Assembly: GCF_016919405.1 (NCBI RefSeq)
Contig: NZ_CP070353.1
Location: forward strand, 868,001 to 932,000
DNA from: Ensifer sp. PDNC004
GTDB lineage: Bacteria > Pseudomonadota > Alphaproteobacteria > Rhizobiales > Rhizobiaceae
DNA length: 64,000 nucleotides
Direction of reading: 5' to 3'
Within the stretch, counting starts at the first letter, position 1. Each line of letters begins with the position of its first letter. The notes under the pieces were generated by a model. That model was not told the DNA's origin and did no database searches. It saw only the letters and a list, made by a program, of their open reading frames with translations. Shown here piece after piece: positions 18,237 to 27,535 of the stretch. The translations under genes and the position numbers were made by a program.

Positions 18237-21200
18237 ATGAGTGAGATCCGCGGCGAAAAAGTCGGCTTTCGCAAGAAAGACATCGTCGCGTTGCATGCGT
18301 TGCCTTCAGCGCAGGCGCACGAACCCATGATCGTGCACGCGCCGCGCAAGAACAGAGCCGCGCGCTTCTGCGCCAAGATCGCACTGCTGATATCGCTGCT
18401 CGCGCTTTCCATCGCGGCAATCCTCATCGTCGTCATCGAAAGCGGAATGATGGACAGCACGCTCAATGCGCGCGCTCGCACCGCACTCAATGCAGCACTC
18501 GGCGACACCTATCGCGCCGAGGTCGGCAGCACCGTCGTGCGCATGACCGCAGGCGGCGCGATTGCGCTCAGGGCCCGCGAAGTGGCGCTCAGCGAAGCCT
18601 CCTCCGGCCAGCCGGTTGCCAAGCTACGCGCGATCTCGATCGCGCTCGACCCGCTGGCGCTGATGACCGGCCGCATCGCCGTCTCCAATCTCGAGGCGGA
18701 AGGCGGCGACTTCGATACAGGGTTGCTGCCGCGCGGCGAGCCGCTCGATCTGACCAAGATCCGCATTGCCGACGTCGGCGATGCGCTCGAAGCAATCTTC
18801 TCGCACGTCGATCGCATGTCGCAGATGGCAGCCGGCCGCGGCAGCCAGAAGGTCACGCTCTCGGATTTCAGTTTCTCCGTCATCGGCTCCCGCGATCGCG
18901 TCGTGCCCGTCGTCGCCAAGGCGCTCGAGTTCAACCGCAATTCTGGCGGGTCTATGAGCGTCAAGGGCAGCGTCACCGTGGATGGGGTGGAGGTCGATCT
19001 CAGCGCCGACGCCCTCGGCGACAAGGGACACATGACCGGCTTCGAAGCGTCGATCACCAATCTGCCGCTCGCGCCCTTCTTCTACCATGGCAAGGTTGGT
19101 TCGGAGCCGCCCTTCGGAGTCGTCGCGTCGGCCGGGCTGTCGCTGAAGGCGACGCGGGCCGCCAGCAACGCGAAACCGGATCTGCGCGTGACGGTGCGCA
19201 CGTCCAAGGGCGAGTTCCACGCAGGCAACCTCATCTCGACCCTCAATGCCTCGCAAATGGACGTCGCCTATGACTTCGAGCGCTCGTCCGTCGAGATCCT
19301 GCCGTCGTCGGTCAAGATCGGCCGTTCGACCTTTCCGTTCACCGGGGCGATCATCGACCTCGACAAGATTGCCGGCGCAACGGAGACCGGGTTTGCCATT
19401 GACCTCCTGCTCAAGAATGCAAGCTCCGCCCCGGAAGACGTCGCTGATGCGCCGCTGATCTTCGATGCCAAGGCAAATGGCCGCTTCGTGTCGGACAAGC
19501 GCCAACTGATCTTCGACCAGCTTGCGGTGTCGACCCCGCTCGGTTCGATGTTTGGCTCGCTTTCCGTCGCCTTCGGCAAGACCTCGCCACAGATCAGCTT
19601 CGCTTCTGTCAGCGATCGCATGGAGGCGACCGCCGTCAAACAATTGTGGCCGTGGTGGCTCGCCAAGGGCGCGCGCCGCTGGGCGATCGCCAACCTCTTC
19701 GGCGGCACGGTTACCAATGCTCGTATCGAGGTGTCGGTCGCAGAGGGCCGGATCGCCACCAATGAAGGCGAGCTCAAGCTCGACGAGCAGGAACTCAATA
19801 TCAATTTCGACATCGACGACACCCGCATCAACATTACCGGCGAGATACCGCCGCTGCGCGACACATCCGGCAAGTTCAAGCTGAGCGGCCAGCGCATGAC
19901 GGCGGAGATCGAGAAAGGGACCGCCTTCTTCCCGTCGGGACGCTCGGTCGCGCTCAACGGCGGCGACTTCATCCTTCCCGACGTCTATACGAAACCGCTG
20001 ATGGCGGAGATGAAGATCGAGGTTGGCGGCAATGCCGATGCGATCGCCGAGCTCGTCAGCTACAAGCCGATCCAGGCGCTGCAAAAGACCCCCCTGCTAC
20101 CGGAAGATTTCAGCGGCCCCCTGACGGCTGTCGTCGGTGCCCGATTCGGCCTCATCTCGGATCAGAAGCCGCCGAAGCCGCTCTATCAGGTGGAAATGCA
20201 GCTCGATAAGGTCAGCGTGAATAAGGCCCTCGAAGAGCGCCCCGTGACGGACCTCGTCGGGACGTTCCGCGTCGACAATCAGCAGGCGGTTCTGGAGGCT
20301 GATGCAAGGATTGAAGGCGCCAAGGTCAAGGTCAAGCTCACTGAGCCGGTGGATGTGAATTCGACGGTGAAGCGTTCGCGCCATATTTCGGGCACGCTTG
20401 AAGACGGCGTCTGGCAGAAGATCGCATCGGGCCCTTCGAGCATAATCTCCGGTCCGATTACGATTGATGTCACCATCGACGAGAACCGCAAGCAAAAGGT
20501 GAAGATCGGACTTGCCAAGGCGGCGCTGTCGCTTCCCTGGATTGGGTGGAGCAAGGGTGTCGGCATACCGGCTGAAGCACAATTCACGTCGAGCACGGAC
20601 GACGACTTGTCGACAATCAGCGACTTTGCGCTTGCCGGCGACGGTTTCGGCGCGCGTGGCACTTTTCAGGTCGACGATCGCGGCCTCGTCTCTGCCGACC
20701 TGGACAATGTCCGCCTCGCGCAAGGTGACGACTTCAAGGTTGCCATCGATCGCACCAAGAGCGGTTACACGGCGTCACTGAGCGGCGCTGCGGCCGACAT
20801 AAGGCCGATCCTTGCGCAATTGAAATCGGGAAGCGACCAGGGCCAGGGCGGTGGCGACGACATCACCGTCAAGGCTCTGCTTGGCCGTGTCACCGGCTTC
20901 AACGGCGAATCGCTGTCTAACGTCAATCTCGTCTACGGCGAACGCGGACGCCAGATCGAGGACGTCAACCTGTCGGCTGTCACAAGCAGCGGCCAGGCGC
21001 TGGTTGCCCGGCTCGCCAAGGCCGGCGCCGACAACACGCTGGAACTGACCACGGGCGATGCCGGCGCGCTGGCGCGGTTTGCCGACATCTACCAGAACAT
21101 GCGCGGCGGCCTGCTCAATCTCAAGCTACGCGATCGCGGCGGCCGTTCGTGGCGCGGCAGCGTCGATATCCGCAAGTTCCAGCTTGTCGGCGAGCAGCGC

Positions 21201-21629
21201 CTGCAATCGATGGTGTCGACGCCAACCGGTGCCGACGGCCGAAGCCTCAACCAGGCCGTGCGGCGCGACATCGACGTGAGCTCGGCCCGCTTCGAACGCG
21301 GCTTCGCGCAACTGGCGCTCGACCGCGGCGCGATCCGCGTCGATGGCGGCGTGCTGCGCGGGACGGATGTCGGCGCGACCTTCCAGGGAACGGTGCGCGA
21401 CAACAACGGCATCATGGACATGACCGGCACCTTCATGCCGGCCTACGGGCTCAACCGCATCTTCGGCGAACTGCCGCTGATCGGCGTGCTGCTCGGCAAC
21501 GGCCGCGACCGCGGCCTGCTCGGCATCACCTTCAAGCTCAACGGCCCGTTCAACCAGCCGAAGCTGACGATCAACCCCTTGTCGATCATCGCGCCGGGCG
21601 TCTTCCGCAGCATCTTCGAATTCCAATAA
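18237..21629 (+). CDS. Large AsmA/YhdP-like (DUF3971) envelope protein
   Basis: 1130 residues. After about 40 cytoplasmic residues comes one transmembrane helix (about 43-66, IALLISLLALSIAAILIVVI), then a very long beta-rich periplasmic body and a C-terminal AsmA-like part ending FMPAYGLNRIFGELPLIGVL then LGITFKLNGPFNQPKLTINP, the hallmark of this superfamily. YhdP, TamB and AsmA proteins form long grooved bridges that move phospholipid between inner and outer membranes; the DUF3971 type is closest to YhdP. No accessory genes adjoin it. Start ATG at 18237 is supported by GGAGGACG upstream. A RIME1 element lies right after the stop. Confidence 0.9.
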   Translation: MSEIRGEKVGFRKKDIVALHALPSAQAHEPMIVHAPRKNRAARFCAKIALLISLLALSIAAILIVVIESGMMDSTLNARARTALNAALGDTYRAEVGSTVVRMTAGGAIALRAREVALSEASSGQPVAKLRAISIALDPLALMTGRIAVSNLEAEGGDFDTGLLPRGEPLDLTKIRIADVGDALEAIFSHVDRMSQMAAGRGSQKVTLSDFSFSVIGSRDRVVPVVAKALEFNRNSGGSMSVKGSVTVDGVEVDLSADALGDKGHMTGFEASITNLPLAPFFYHGKVGSEPPFGVVASAGLSLKATRAASNAKPDLRVTVRTSKGEFHAGNLISTLNASQMDVAYDFERSSVEILPSSVKIGRSTFPFTGAIIDLDKIAGATETGFAIDLLLKNASSAPEDVADAPLIFDAKANGRFVSDKRQLIFDQLAVSTPLGSMFGSLSVAFGKTSPQISFASVSDRMEATAVKQLWPWWLAKGARRWAIANLFGGTVTNARIEVSVAEGRIATNEGELKLDEQELNINFDIDDTRINITGEIPPLRDTSGKFKLSGQRMTAEIEKGTAFFPSGRSVALNGGDFILPDVYTKPLMAEMKIEVGGNADAIAELVSYKPIQALQKTPLLPEDFSGPLTAVVGARFGLISDQKPPKPLYQVEMQLDKVSVNKALEERPVTDLVGTFRVDNQQAVLEADARIEGAKVKVKLTEPVDVNSTVKRSRHISGTLEDGVWQKIASGPSSIISGPITIDVTIDENRKQKVKIGLAKAALSLPWIGWSKGVGIPAEAQFTSSTDDDLSTISDFALAGDGFGARGTFQVDDRGLVSADLDNVRLAQGDDFKVAIDRTKSGYTASLSGAAADIRPILAQLKSGSDQGQGGGDDITVKALLGRVTGFNGESLSNVNLVYGERGRQIEDVNLSAVTSSGQALVARLAKAGADNTLELTTGDAGALARFADIYQNMRGGLLNLKLRDRGGRSWRGSVDIRKFQLVGEQRLQSMVSTPTGADGRSLNQAVRRDIDVSSARFERGFAQLALDRGAIRVDGGVLRGTDVGATFQGTVRDNNGIMDMTGTFMPAYGLNRIFGELPLIGVLLGNGRDRGLLGITFKLNGPFNQPKLTINPLSIIAPGVFRSIFEFQ

Positions 21630-21643
21630 AAAAAGCCGGCGCA

Positions 21644-21743
21644 CTGCATGTTCCTTAAATCGTCGCCGATTTAAGGACAAAACATGCAGCACTTCAAAGT
21701 TCTACAGCGACCTTTGCGCGTCTTAACAGACGCGCGGCGCTGT
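21644..21743. repeat. RIME1-like intergenic mosaic element
   Basis: A 100-bp element between two convergent genes. It holds two palindromes: CTGCATGTT plus CCTTAAATCG mirrored by CGATTTAAGG and AACATGCAG, and GCGCGTCT mirrored by AGACGCGC, ending GGCGCTGT. The same order is seen at 17872 and 32472. In RNA the hairpins could stabilise or end the transcripts of the YhdP-like and tyrS genes. Confidence 0.8.
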
Positions 21744-21780
21744 CGGGCCGGCCTTTCTAATCCTTGAGTGGTGCTCCGCT

Positions 21781-23034
21781 TCAGGCCGGGCGCACCAGAA
21801 TGTGCTTCTTCTTGCCGAGCGACAGCTTGACGACATTGTCGGCGGTCACGTCGCCGGTGCCGATGACCCGGCGCTCGTCACTGACCGCATCGTCGTTGAT
21901 CCTGACGGCACCGCCCTGGACATGACGACGGGCTTCGCCGTTGGAGGCGGCAAGGCCTGCGCGCACGATCAGCGTCAGCAGGCCGAGGCCGGCTTCGAGT
22001 TCGGCGGTCGGGATTTCGACCGACGGCAGGTCGGCGGCAAGCGCGCCTTCCTCGAAGGTCTTGCGGGCGGTCTCCGCCGCCTGCTCGGCGGCCGGGCGGC
22101 CGTGCAGCATGGCGGTGATTTCCGTCGCCAGGATCTTCTTGACCTCGTTGATCTCCGATCCGCCAAGCTTGGAGAGGCGGTCGATTTCGGCCATCGGCAG
22201 GGTCGTGTAGAGCTTCATGAAGCGGGTGACGTCGGCATCCTCGGTGTTACGCCAGTACTGCCAGAAGTCGTAGGCCGACAGCATATCCGGGTTCAGCCAG
22301 ATGGCGCCGTTGACCGACTTGCCCATCTTGGCGCCCGACGAAGTCGTCAGAAGCGGCGAGGTCAGCGCGTAAAGCTGCTCGGTGCCCATACGGTGGCCGA
22401 GGTCGATGCCGTTGATGATGTTGCCCCACTGGTCCGAGCCGCCCATCTGCAGACGGCAGCCGGTACGCTTATGCAGCTCGACGAAGTCGTAGGCCTGCAG
22501 GATCATGTAGTTGAATTCGAGGAACGACAGCGACTGCTCGCGATCAAGCCGCGTCTTGACGCTGTCGAAGGACAGCATGCGGTTGACCGAGAAGTGACGG
22601 CCGACGTCGCGCAGGAATTCGAGGTAGTTGATACCGAGCAGCCAGTCGGCGTTGTTGATCATCAACGCGTCCTTCGGGCCCTCGCCGTAGTTGAGGTAAT
22701 TGGAGAACACCGTCTTGATGCTGGCAATGTTGGCGTCGATCGTCGCCGGCGTCATCAACTGGCGCGCCTCGTCCTTGAAGGACGGGTCGCCGACCATGCC
22801 GGTGCCGCCGCCCATCAGCGAGATCGGCCGGTGACCGGTCGCCTGCATCCAGTGCAGCATCATGATCTGGATCAGGCCGCCGGCATGCAGGCTCGGCGCC
22901 GTCGGGTCGAAGCCGATATAGGCCGTCACGGTTTCCTTGCGGAACAGTTCGTCCAGGCCAGTCTCGTCGGAGATCTGGTGGATGAAGCCACGCTCGCTGA
23001 GGGTGTGAAGGAAATCGGACTTGAAACCGGACAT
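21781..23034 (-). CDS. tyrS: Tyrosyl-tRNA synthetase
   Basis: 417 residues from the ATG at 23034 ([20 protein letters not shown]), normal for bacterial TyrS; an upstream extension of the frame runs into anmK and is discarded. Class I synthetase: HIGH-type motif in PSLHAGGL, tyrosine-binding YDFVELH and [14 protein letters not shown]-type motif KMGKS, and a C-terminal S4 RNA-binding domain (about 350-415). It charges tRNA-Tyr. It is divergent from anmK with a 100-bp shared control region. Confidence 0.97.
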   Translation of the reverse strand: MSGFKSDFLHTLSERGFIHQISDETGLDELFRKETVTAYIGFDPTAPSLHAGGLIQIMMLHWMQATGHRPISLMGGGTGMVGDPSFKDEARQLMTPATIDANIASIKTVFSNYLNYGEGPKDALMINNADWLLGINYLEFLRDVGRHFSVNRMLSFDSVKTRLDREQSLSFLEFNYMILQAYDFVELHKRTGCRLQMGGSDQWGNIINGIDLGHRMGTEQLYALTSPLLTTSSGAKMGKSVNGAIWLNPDMLSAYDFWQYWRNTEDADVTRFMKLYTTLPMAEIDRLSKLGGSEINEVKKILATEITAMLHGRPAAEQAAETARKTFEEGALAADLPSVEIPTAELEAGLGLLTLIVRAGLAASNGEARRHVQGGAVRINDDAVSDERRVIGTGDVTADNVVKLSLGKKKHILVRPA

Positions 23035-23134
23035 GATCTGTCTCTCTTGCGGGGGGAGTTTTTGAACGAACGGGCGTTTAGCACTGTTTTTGCGCATAAT
23101 CACTTCAAAAGTGATTCTGGAAATATTGACCCGC

Positions 23135-24256
23135 ATGACACAGACAAGAACCGCGATGGGCCTGATGAGTGGCACAAGCATGGACGGCATCGACGTCGCC
23201 CTGCTTCGAACCGATGGGGAGACCGTCGTCGAGCGCGGCCCATCCGCCGGCTTTCCCTACGATGCGCGTTTTCGGGATCGCTTGAAACAGGGACTTGTCG
23301 ACGCGAAGGCGATTACGCAACGTGACCAAAGGCCGGGCGCCCTTGACGAGCTTGAGCGCGACCTGACGCTGCGACACGCAGAAGCGGTCAAGACCTTCCT
23401 CAAGCAGAACAGGCTGTCTGCGGCGGATATCGACGTGCTCGGCTTTCACGGGCAGACCGTGCTGCATCGCCCCGACGAGGCTCTGACGGTACAGATCGGC
23501 GACGGTGTGCTGCTTGCCGGAGAAACGGGCATCGATGTCGTCTACGACATGCGCGCCAACGACATGGAACATGGCGGGCAAGGCGCGCCGCTGATCCCCG
23601 CCTACCACGCGGCACTGGCGCGTGGCGCGGCCGGCCTTGCAGCCCCGGTTGTCTTCGTCAACATCGGGGGCATTTCCAACCTGACCTTCATTGGCGAAGG
23701 CGAGACGGTCATCGCCTATGACAGCGGCCCCGGCAACACGCTGATCGACCAGTGGGTCGAGGCGCATGCGGGCATTCCCTTCGACCAGGGCGGCATGATC
23801 GCCAGCGAGGGAACGGTGCTGCCGGCGCTTGCCGAGCGCTATCTCTCCAATGCCTTCTTCACCGCGACCACGCGCCGCTCGCTGGACCGGAACGATTTTG
23901 CACCGCCGGCTGGAAGCGACGCTGGCCTCGCCGACGGTGCCCGCACGCTAGCCCATGTCACGGCGGCAGCGATCATCAAGTCGGCCGGGCACCTGCCGCA
24001 GCGGCCGGCCACCTATGTCGTCTGCGGCGGCGGGCGGCTCAATCCGGTGATCATGCGCGACCTTGCTTTGCTTGCCGAGGAAGAGGCCGCGACGGTGCTT
24101 GCGGCGGAAACCGTGGGCTTCAACGGCGATTCAATGGAGGCCGAGGCCTGGGCGTATCTCGCCGTTCGCTCCTTGCGCGGTTTGCCGCTCACCTATCCGG
24201 GAACGACGGGCGTGCGGCAGCCAGTCAGCGGCGGCCGGCGCGCGGCGAAAACTTAA
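23135..24256 (+). CDS. anmK: Anhydro-N-acetylmuramic acid kinase
   Basis: 373 residues from the ATG at 23135. The family signature [12 protein letters not shown] is at residues 9-20, with [20 protein letters not shown] and [13 protein letters not shown] downstream. AnmK opens and phosphorylates 1,6-anhydro-MurNAc to MurNAc-6-phosphate when the cell recycles its peptidoglycan. The pathway partner MurQ is not in the window. Transcribed away from tyrS, 100 bp apart, as is common in alphaproteobacteria. Confidence 0.95.
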   Translation: MTQTRTAMGLMSGTSMDGIDVALLRTDGETVVERGPSAGFPYDARFRDRLKQGLVDAKAITQRDQRPGALDELERDLTLRHAEAVKTFLKQNRLSAADIDVLGFHGQTVLHRPDEALTVQIGDGVLLAGETGIDVVYDMRANDMEHGGQGAPLIPAYHAALARGAAGLAAPVVFVNIGGISNLTFIGEGETVIAYDSGPGNTLIDQWVEAHAGIPFDQGGMIASEGTVLPALAERYLSNAFFTATTRRSLDRNDFAPPAGSDAGLADGARTLAHVTAAAIIKSAGHLPQRPATYVVCGGGRLNPVIMRDLALLAEEEAATVLAAETVGFNGDSMEAEAWAYLAVRSLRGLPLTYPGTTGVRQPVSGGRRAAKT

Positions 24257-24396
24257 AGTTGATCTCGCGTTTCGCCATGAGTTCGTCACCCGGACGGATT
24301 AATCAAATTTTCGCAACAGCGAATTAGGATCTCAGCCGCTGCCACAGGAGGTGGCGAGGAGCGGCTTGGTGCCGCACGAGGGTTTCGGGTTCTTCG

Positions 24397-25596
24397 ATGG
24401 GTGGTGCGATTTCTCTGCTGGCCGTGAATTTCATCATCGCGCAGATCTTCACAGCCGCATTTCTCATCATTGCTGCAAAGAGCCGGCAGCGGCGTACAGC
24501 GCTCTGGTGCGCCGCCGGATTTGCCGTCGCCTCGCTTGCAGCCGTCTGCGAAGCCATCGTTCCTTTTTCCTCGACCCCGCGGCTCTTTGCCATCAGCGCC
24601 TTTGCCTGCGTGCTCGGCGGCTTCTGTCTCCTGCGGTTTGGCCTCGGCCTTTTCTATCAGGTGCCGGTGCGCCTGCCGTTGCTCGGCGCCTTCTTCGTTG
24701 CCGGCGTTTGCCTGGACCTGGCGATCTACGACCTGCCGAGAGGCACCTGGCAGCATGCCATCCCGTACCAGGCGCCTTTTGTCGTGATCCAGGCCTGGAC
24801 GGCATCGGTCGTCCTGCGTTCCGGCCGCCGCACCTTCTTTGACTGGCTGCTGTTCGGCCTGCTGGCGCTCTCGGCCGCCTATTACTTCGTGAAGATCTAT
24901 GCTGCGGTCGTCGCCGGTTCTGGCGCGACGGCCCAGGACTACGTTTCCAGCCCCTTCGCGCTCATCTCGCAGGCGTTCGGCGCGATCCTCATTGTCGGCG
25001 CCGGCCTTGCCATGCTCGGCGTGATGGTCAAGGAGATCGTCGACGACGCGCAGGCGCGCTCGGAAATCGACCTGCTCTCCGGCCTCTACAACCGCCGTGG
25101 CTTCATCGAGCGGGTCATGCCGCTGCTGCACGCCCGCGCCACCCAGACGCCGGGCACGCTCATCCTTGCCGATCTCGACCGCTTCAAGCTGGTCAACGAC
25201 ACCTACGGCCACCTCACGGGCGACGAAGTCATTCGCCGGTTCGCCCGGGTGCTGATGGACGTCATGCCGAATCGCGCCGTTGCCGGCCGTCTCGGCGGTG
25301 AAGAGTTCGCGGTGTATCTGCCCTGCACGGATCTGTCGGAAGCGCGCGTCGTCGCCCATGGCATGCGTGCAGCGATCATGTCCCAGCAGATCGGCGGTCT
25401 TCCGGAAGCCGCACGGGTGACGGCAAGCTTCGGCGTCACGGCCGTCGGTACCGGTGAGGCGCTGGAGCCCGTGATACAGCGCGCTGACGAGGCGCTCTAC
25501 ACGGCGAAAGCCAACGGTCGCAACCGCGTCGAATGCGCCGAAGCACCGACCACGGTCGTCAATCCCAGCGTTCCGCACTGGATCGGGCGATCATAG
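24397..25596 (+). CDS. Membrane-bound diguanylate cyclase (GGDEF)
   Basis: 399 residues. Residues 1-215 hold about six transmembrane helices forming an unclassified sensor; residues 225-390 are a GGDEF domain with GGEEF at about 301-305, the substrate-binding DLLSGLYNRRGF and LADLDRFKLVNDTYGH. The signature is active-type, so it should make c-di-GMP. The inhibitory RxxD motif expected five residues before GGEEF is absent, so feedback by product is unlikely. No EAL domain. Start ATG at 24397 begins the first helix directly; ribosome site is weak. Confidence 0.92.
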   Translation: MGGAISLLAVNFIIAQIFTAAFLIIAAKSRQRRTALWCAAGFAVASLAAVCEAIVPFSSTPRLFAISAFACVLGGFCLLRFGLGLFYQVPVRLPLLGAFFVAGVCLDLAIYDLPRGTWQHAIPYQAPFVVIQAWTASVVLRSGRRTFFDWLLFGLLALSAAYYFVKIYAAVVAGSGATAQDYVSSPFALISQAFGAILIVGAGLAMLGVMVKEIVDDAQARSEIDLLSGLYNRRGFIERVMPLLHARATQTPGTLILADLDRFKLVNDTYGHLTGDEVIRRFARVLMDVMPNRAVAGRLGGEEFAVYLPCTDLSEARVVAHGMRAAIMSQQIGGLPEAARVTASFGVTAVGTGEALEPVIQRADEALYTAKANGRNRVECAEAPTTVVNPSVPHWIGRS

Positions 25597-25607
25597 GCCA
25601 CTGGCGT

Positions 25608-26426
25608 CTAGGCGATGCATTTTTCTCGGAGAAACCGGAGGATATCTTCGGTGAACTGGTGCGGGTTCTGTAGTATCGAAAAATGGCTGACCTCAGGCTG
25701 GATCAACAGGCCGGCACCCGGAATGTTGTCGGCGATGAACAGCGTGTCGTCGCGTTTGATGGCTTCCTCATGGTCCCCGTCCACCACCCAGACAGGGATC
25801 CGGATTTTCTGAAGATCGATGGCGGTGATGTTCGGCTGCGAAGTCCACATCGCATTCATCTCGCGGAAGAAGCACTCAAATCCCGCTGGGGTCGACGACC
25901 GCAGAGCATACTCTTCGCCCGTTCGCGCGATATAGGCGTTGAAGACTGCACTCTTGGACAGATCGTGTGTTCCGGACGGATTGCTGTTCGCCCCGAAGGA
26001 AAAGACACCGGCTATGAGGTCCGGGTGTCGAATCGCCAGCAGGAGCCCGATAATCGCGCCGTCACTCCAGCCGACAATGCACGCCTTCGGCAAGGTCAGG
26101 TGCGCCATTAGTGCCATGACATCACCTGCCATCAGATCATAGCTCATGCTCCCGCTACCCCGGGAGCTGCGTCCGTGGCCGCGGCTGTCCATCACGATGA
26201 CCTGATAGCTCTTGGCAAGCTCGGCGACCTGAAGCCCCCAATAGTCGGAGTTGCCGAGCCCGCCATGGAGCAGAATGACGGGAGCGCCCGAACCGTAGAC
26301 CGCATACCAGATCCTGGCGTCCGCGACCTCGACAACACCCTCTTGACCGCCGGCCGGAAGCTTTGGCGTGGCGGGCAAGGTTAGCCACCTCGGTGAGGAC
26401 GCCGACCCATTCGACACCTGCGACAT
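25608..26426 (-). CDS. Alpha/beta hydrolase
   Basis: 272 residues from the ATG at 26426, which has a strong AGGAGGGGAG site; the frame extends upstream without reason. Catalytic triad candidates are the serine in VGWSDGA (about residue 127), the aspartate in VVDGDHEE and the histidine in EVSHFS. The oxyanion region ILLHGGLGN is intact. It resembles small esterase or haloperoxidase-like hydrolases; the substrate is unknown. Converges with the diguanylate cyclase, 11 bp apart. Confidence 0.85.
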   Translation of the reverse strand: MSQVSNGSASSPRWLTLPATPKLPAGGQEGVVEVADARIWYAVYGSGAPVILLHGGLGNSDYWGLQVAELAKSYQVIVMDSRGHGRSSRGSGSMSYDLMAGDVMALMAHLTLPKACIVGWSDGAIIGLLLAIRHPDLIAGVFSFGANSNPSGTHDLSKSAVFNAYIARTGEEYALRSSTPAGFECFFREMNAMWTSQPNITAIDLQKIRIPVWVVDGDHEEAIKRDDTLFIADNIPGAGLLIQPEVSHFSILQNPHQFTEDILRFLREKCIA

Positions 26427-26576
26427 GGCTCCCCTCCTGCGAACACTGCTCGGCTCTGCCCCACCCAAACAGCCTAGACTTGCACTATACGCCGATCGCA
26501 CGGCGCTGAAACTCACCCTGTCGGGTGAGCGCTATCGTGGCCCTCAGGCGCACGACCACTGGGCGCATTTGTCCAT

Positions 26577-26612
26577 AAAAAATGCCGCGCACCCGAAGGG
26601 ATACGCGGCGTT
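26577..26612 (-). terminator. Rho-independent terminator after the 26634-27311 hydrolase gene
   Basis: On the minus strand GCCGCG (26609-26604) pairs with CGCGGC (26589-26584), then a run of T (opposite A at 26577-26582). It lies 22 nt beyond the stop at 26634. Confidence 0.75.
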
Positions 26613-26633
26613 TCTGTACTTTGGTCAGGGTCT

Positions 26634-27311
26634 TTAGCGGATGCGCTTTGCGGCCGGCTCAGGCGTCAGTTCGCCGTTGAGGCGACGGTCGAGATAATCC
26701 TCGCATTCACCCATCAGGCTCTCGACCTGGCCGTTGAAGAAGTGATTGGCGCCGGCCACGGTCTTGTGGGTGATGAGAATGCCCTTCTGGGCCTTCAGCT
26801 TCTCGACGAGACCGTTGACGTCCTTTTCCGGCGCGACCTTGTCGGAATCGCCGTTGATGATCAGGCCAGAGGACGGGCAGGGCGCCAGGAACGAGAAGTC
26901 GTAGATGTTCGGCTGCGGCGCGACGGCCATGAAGCCTTCGATCTCCGGGCGGCGCATCAGGAGCTGCATGCCGATCCAGGCGCCGAAGGAGTAGCCGGCG
27001 ACCCAGCAGCTCTTGGAATCGGGATGCAGGCTCTGCACCCAGTCGAGCGCCGAGGCTGCGTCGGAAAGCTCGCCGGCGCCATGGTCGAATTCGCCCTGGC
27101 TCCGGCCGATGCCGCGGAAATTGAACCGGAGCGTGGTGAAGCCGCGCTTCTGGAACATGTAGAAGAGCTGGTAGACGATCTGGTTGTTCATCGTGCCACC
27201 GAACTGCGGGTGCGGGTGCAGGATGATGGCGATCGGCGCGCTCTTCTGCTTCGAAGGCTGATAACGGCCTTCGAGGCGGCCGGCGGGTCCGTTGAAGATG
27301 ATTTCGGGCAT
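26634..27311 (-). CDS. Alpha/beta hydrolase, YpfH/dienelactone-like
   Basis: 225 residues from the ATG at 27311. Family marks: ILHPHPQFGGTMNN, FNFRGIGRSQG, the nucleophile elbow AGYSFGAWIG (serine about residue 111), NGDSDKVAP and GANHFF for acid and histidine. Proteins of this group are common in alphaproteobacteria, cytoplasmic and of unknown substrate. It is divergent from the suf operon; the iron boxes at 27367-27415 lie 56 bp upstream of its start, so it may respond to iron too (inference). It ends in a good terminator. Confidence 0.85.
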   Translation of the reverse strand: MPEIIFNGPAGRLEGRYQPSKQKSAPIAIILHPHPQFGGTMNNQIVYQLFYMFQKRGFTTLRFNFRGIGRSQGEFDHGAGELSDAASALDWVQSLHPDSKSCWVAGYSFGAWIGMQLLMRRPEIEGFMAVAPQPNIYDFSFLAPCPSSGLIINGDSDKVAPEKDVNGLVEKLKAQKGILITHKTVAGANHFFNGQVESLMGECEDYLDRRLNGELTPEPAAKRIR

Positions 27312-27366
27312 TGGCTCTCCGGGAGTGTTCCTGGTTCGAATCTTGGGTTCAGATCGCGATGAGTCT

Positions 27367-27381
27367 TGACGAAAGCAGTCA
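27367..27381. promoter_or_regulatory. IRO-like box (RirA operator candidate)
   Basis: TGACGAAAGCAGTCA fits the published RirA operator pattern TGA-N9-TCA exactly, with an extra matching C/G inside. It lies between the divergent hydrolase and suf genes. suf is a known RirA target in rhizobia; binding here is inferred. Confidence 0.6.
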
Positions 27382-27385
27382 GCTT

Positions 27386-27415
27386 TTCTAAAACCTAGTT
27401 TAGAACCGTTCAAAA
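27386..27415. promoter_or_regulatory. ICE-like box (Irr operator candidate) with a third half-site
   Basis: TTTAGAACCGTTCAAAA (27399-27415) matches the Irr control element TTTAGAA-N3-TTCTAAA with one mismatch. An extra perfect half-site TTCTAAA at 27386-27392 stands 6 nt before it and pairs with TTTAGAA, making three half-sites. Confidence 0.6.
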
Positions 27416-27535
27416 CTTCTGTGCGGGCATTCCGCCTTGTGCTTCGTCTCATAAGGCAAGCGGCGCGGAAAATTCAAGGAAAATGCATCGCCAGAGGTTG
27501 CGGGCTTGTGACCTGTTGATCTAGCGAAGGAAATC

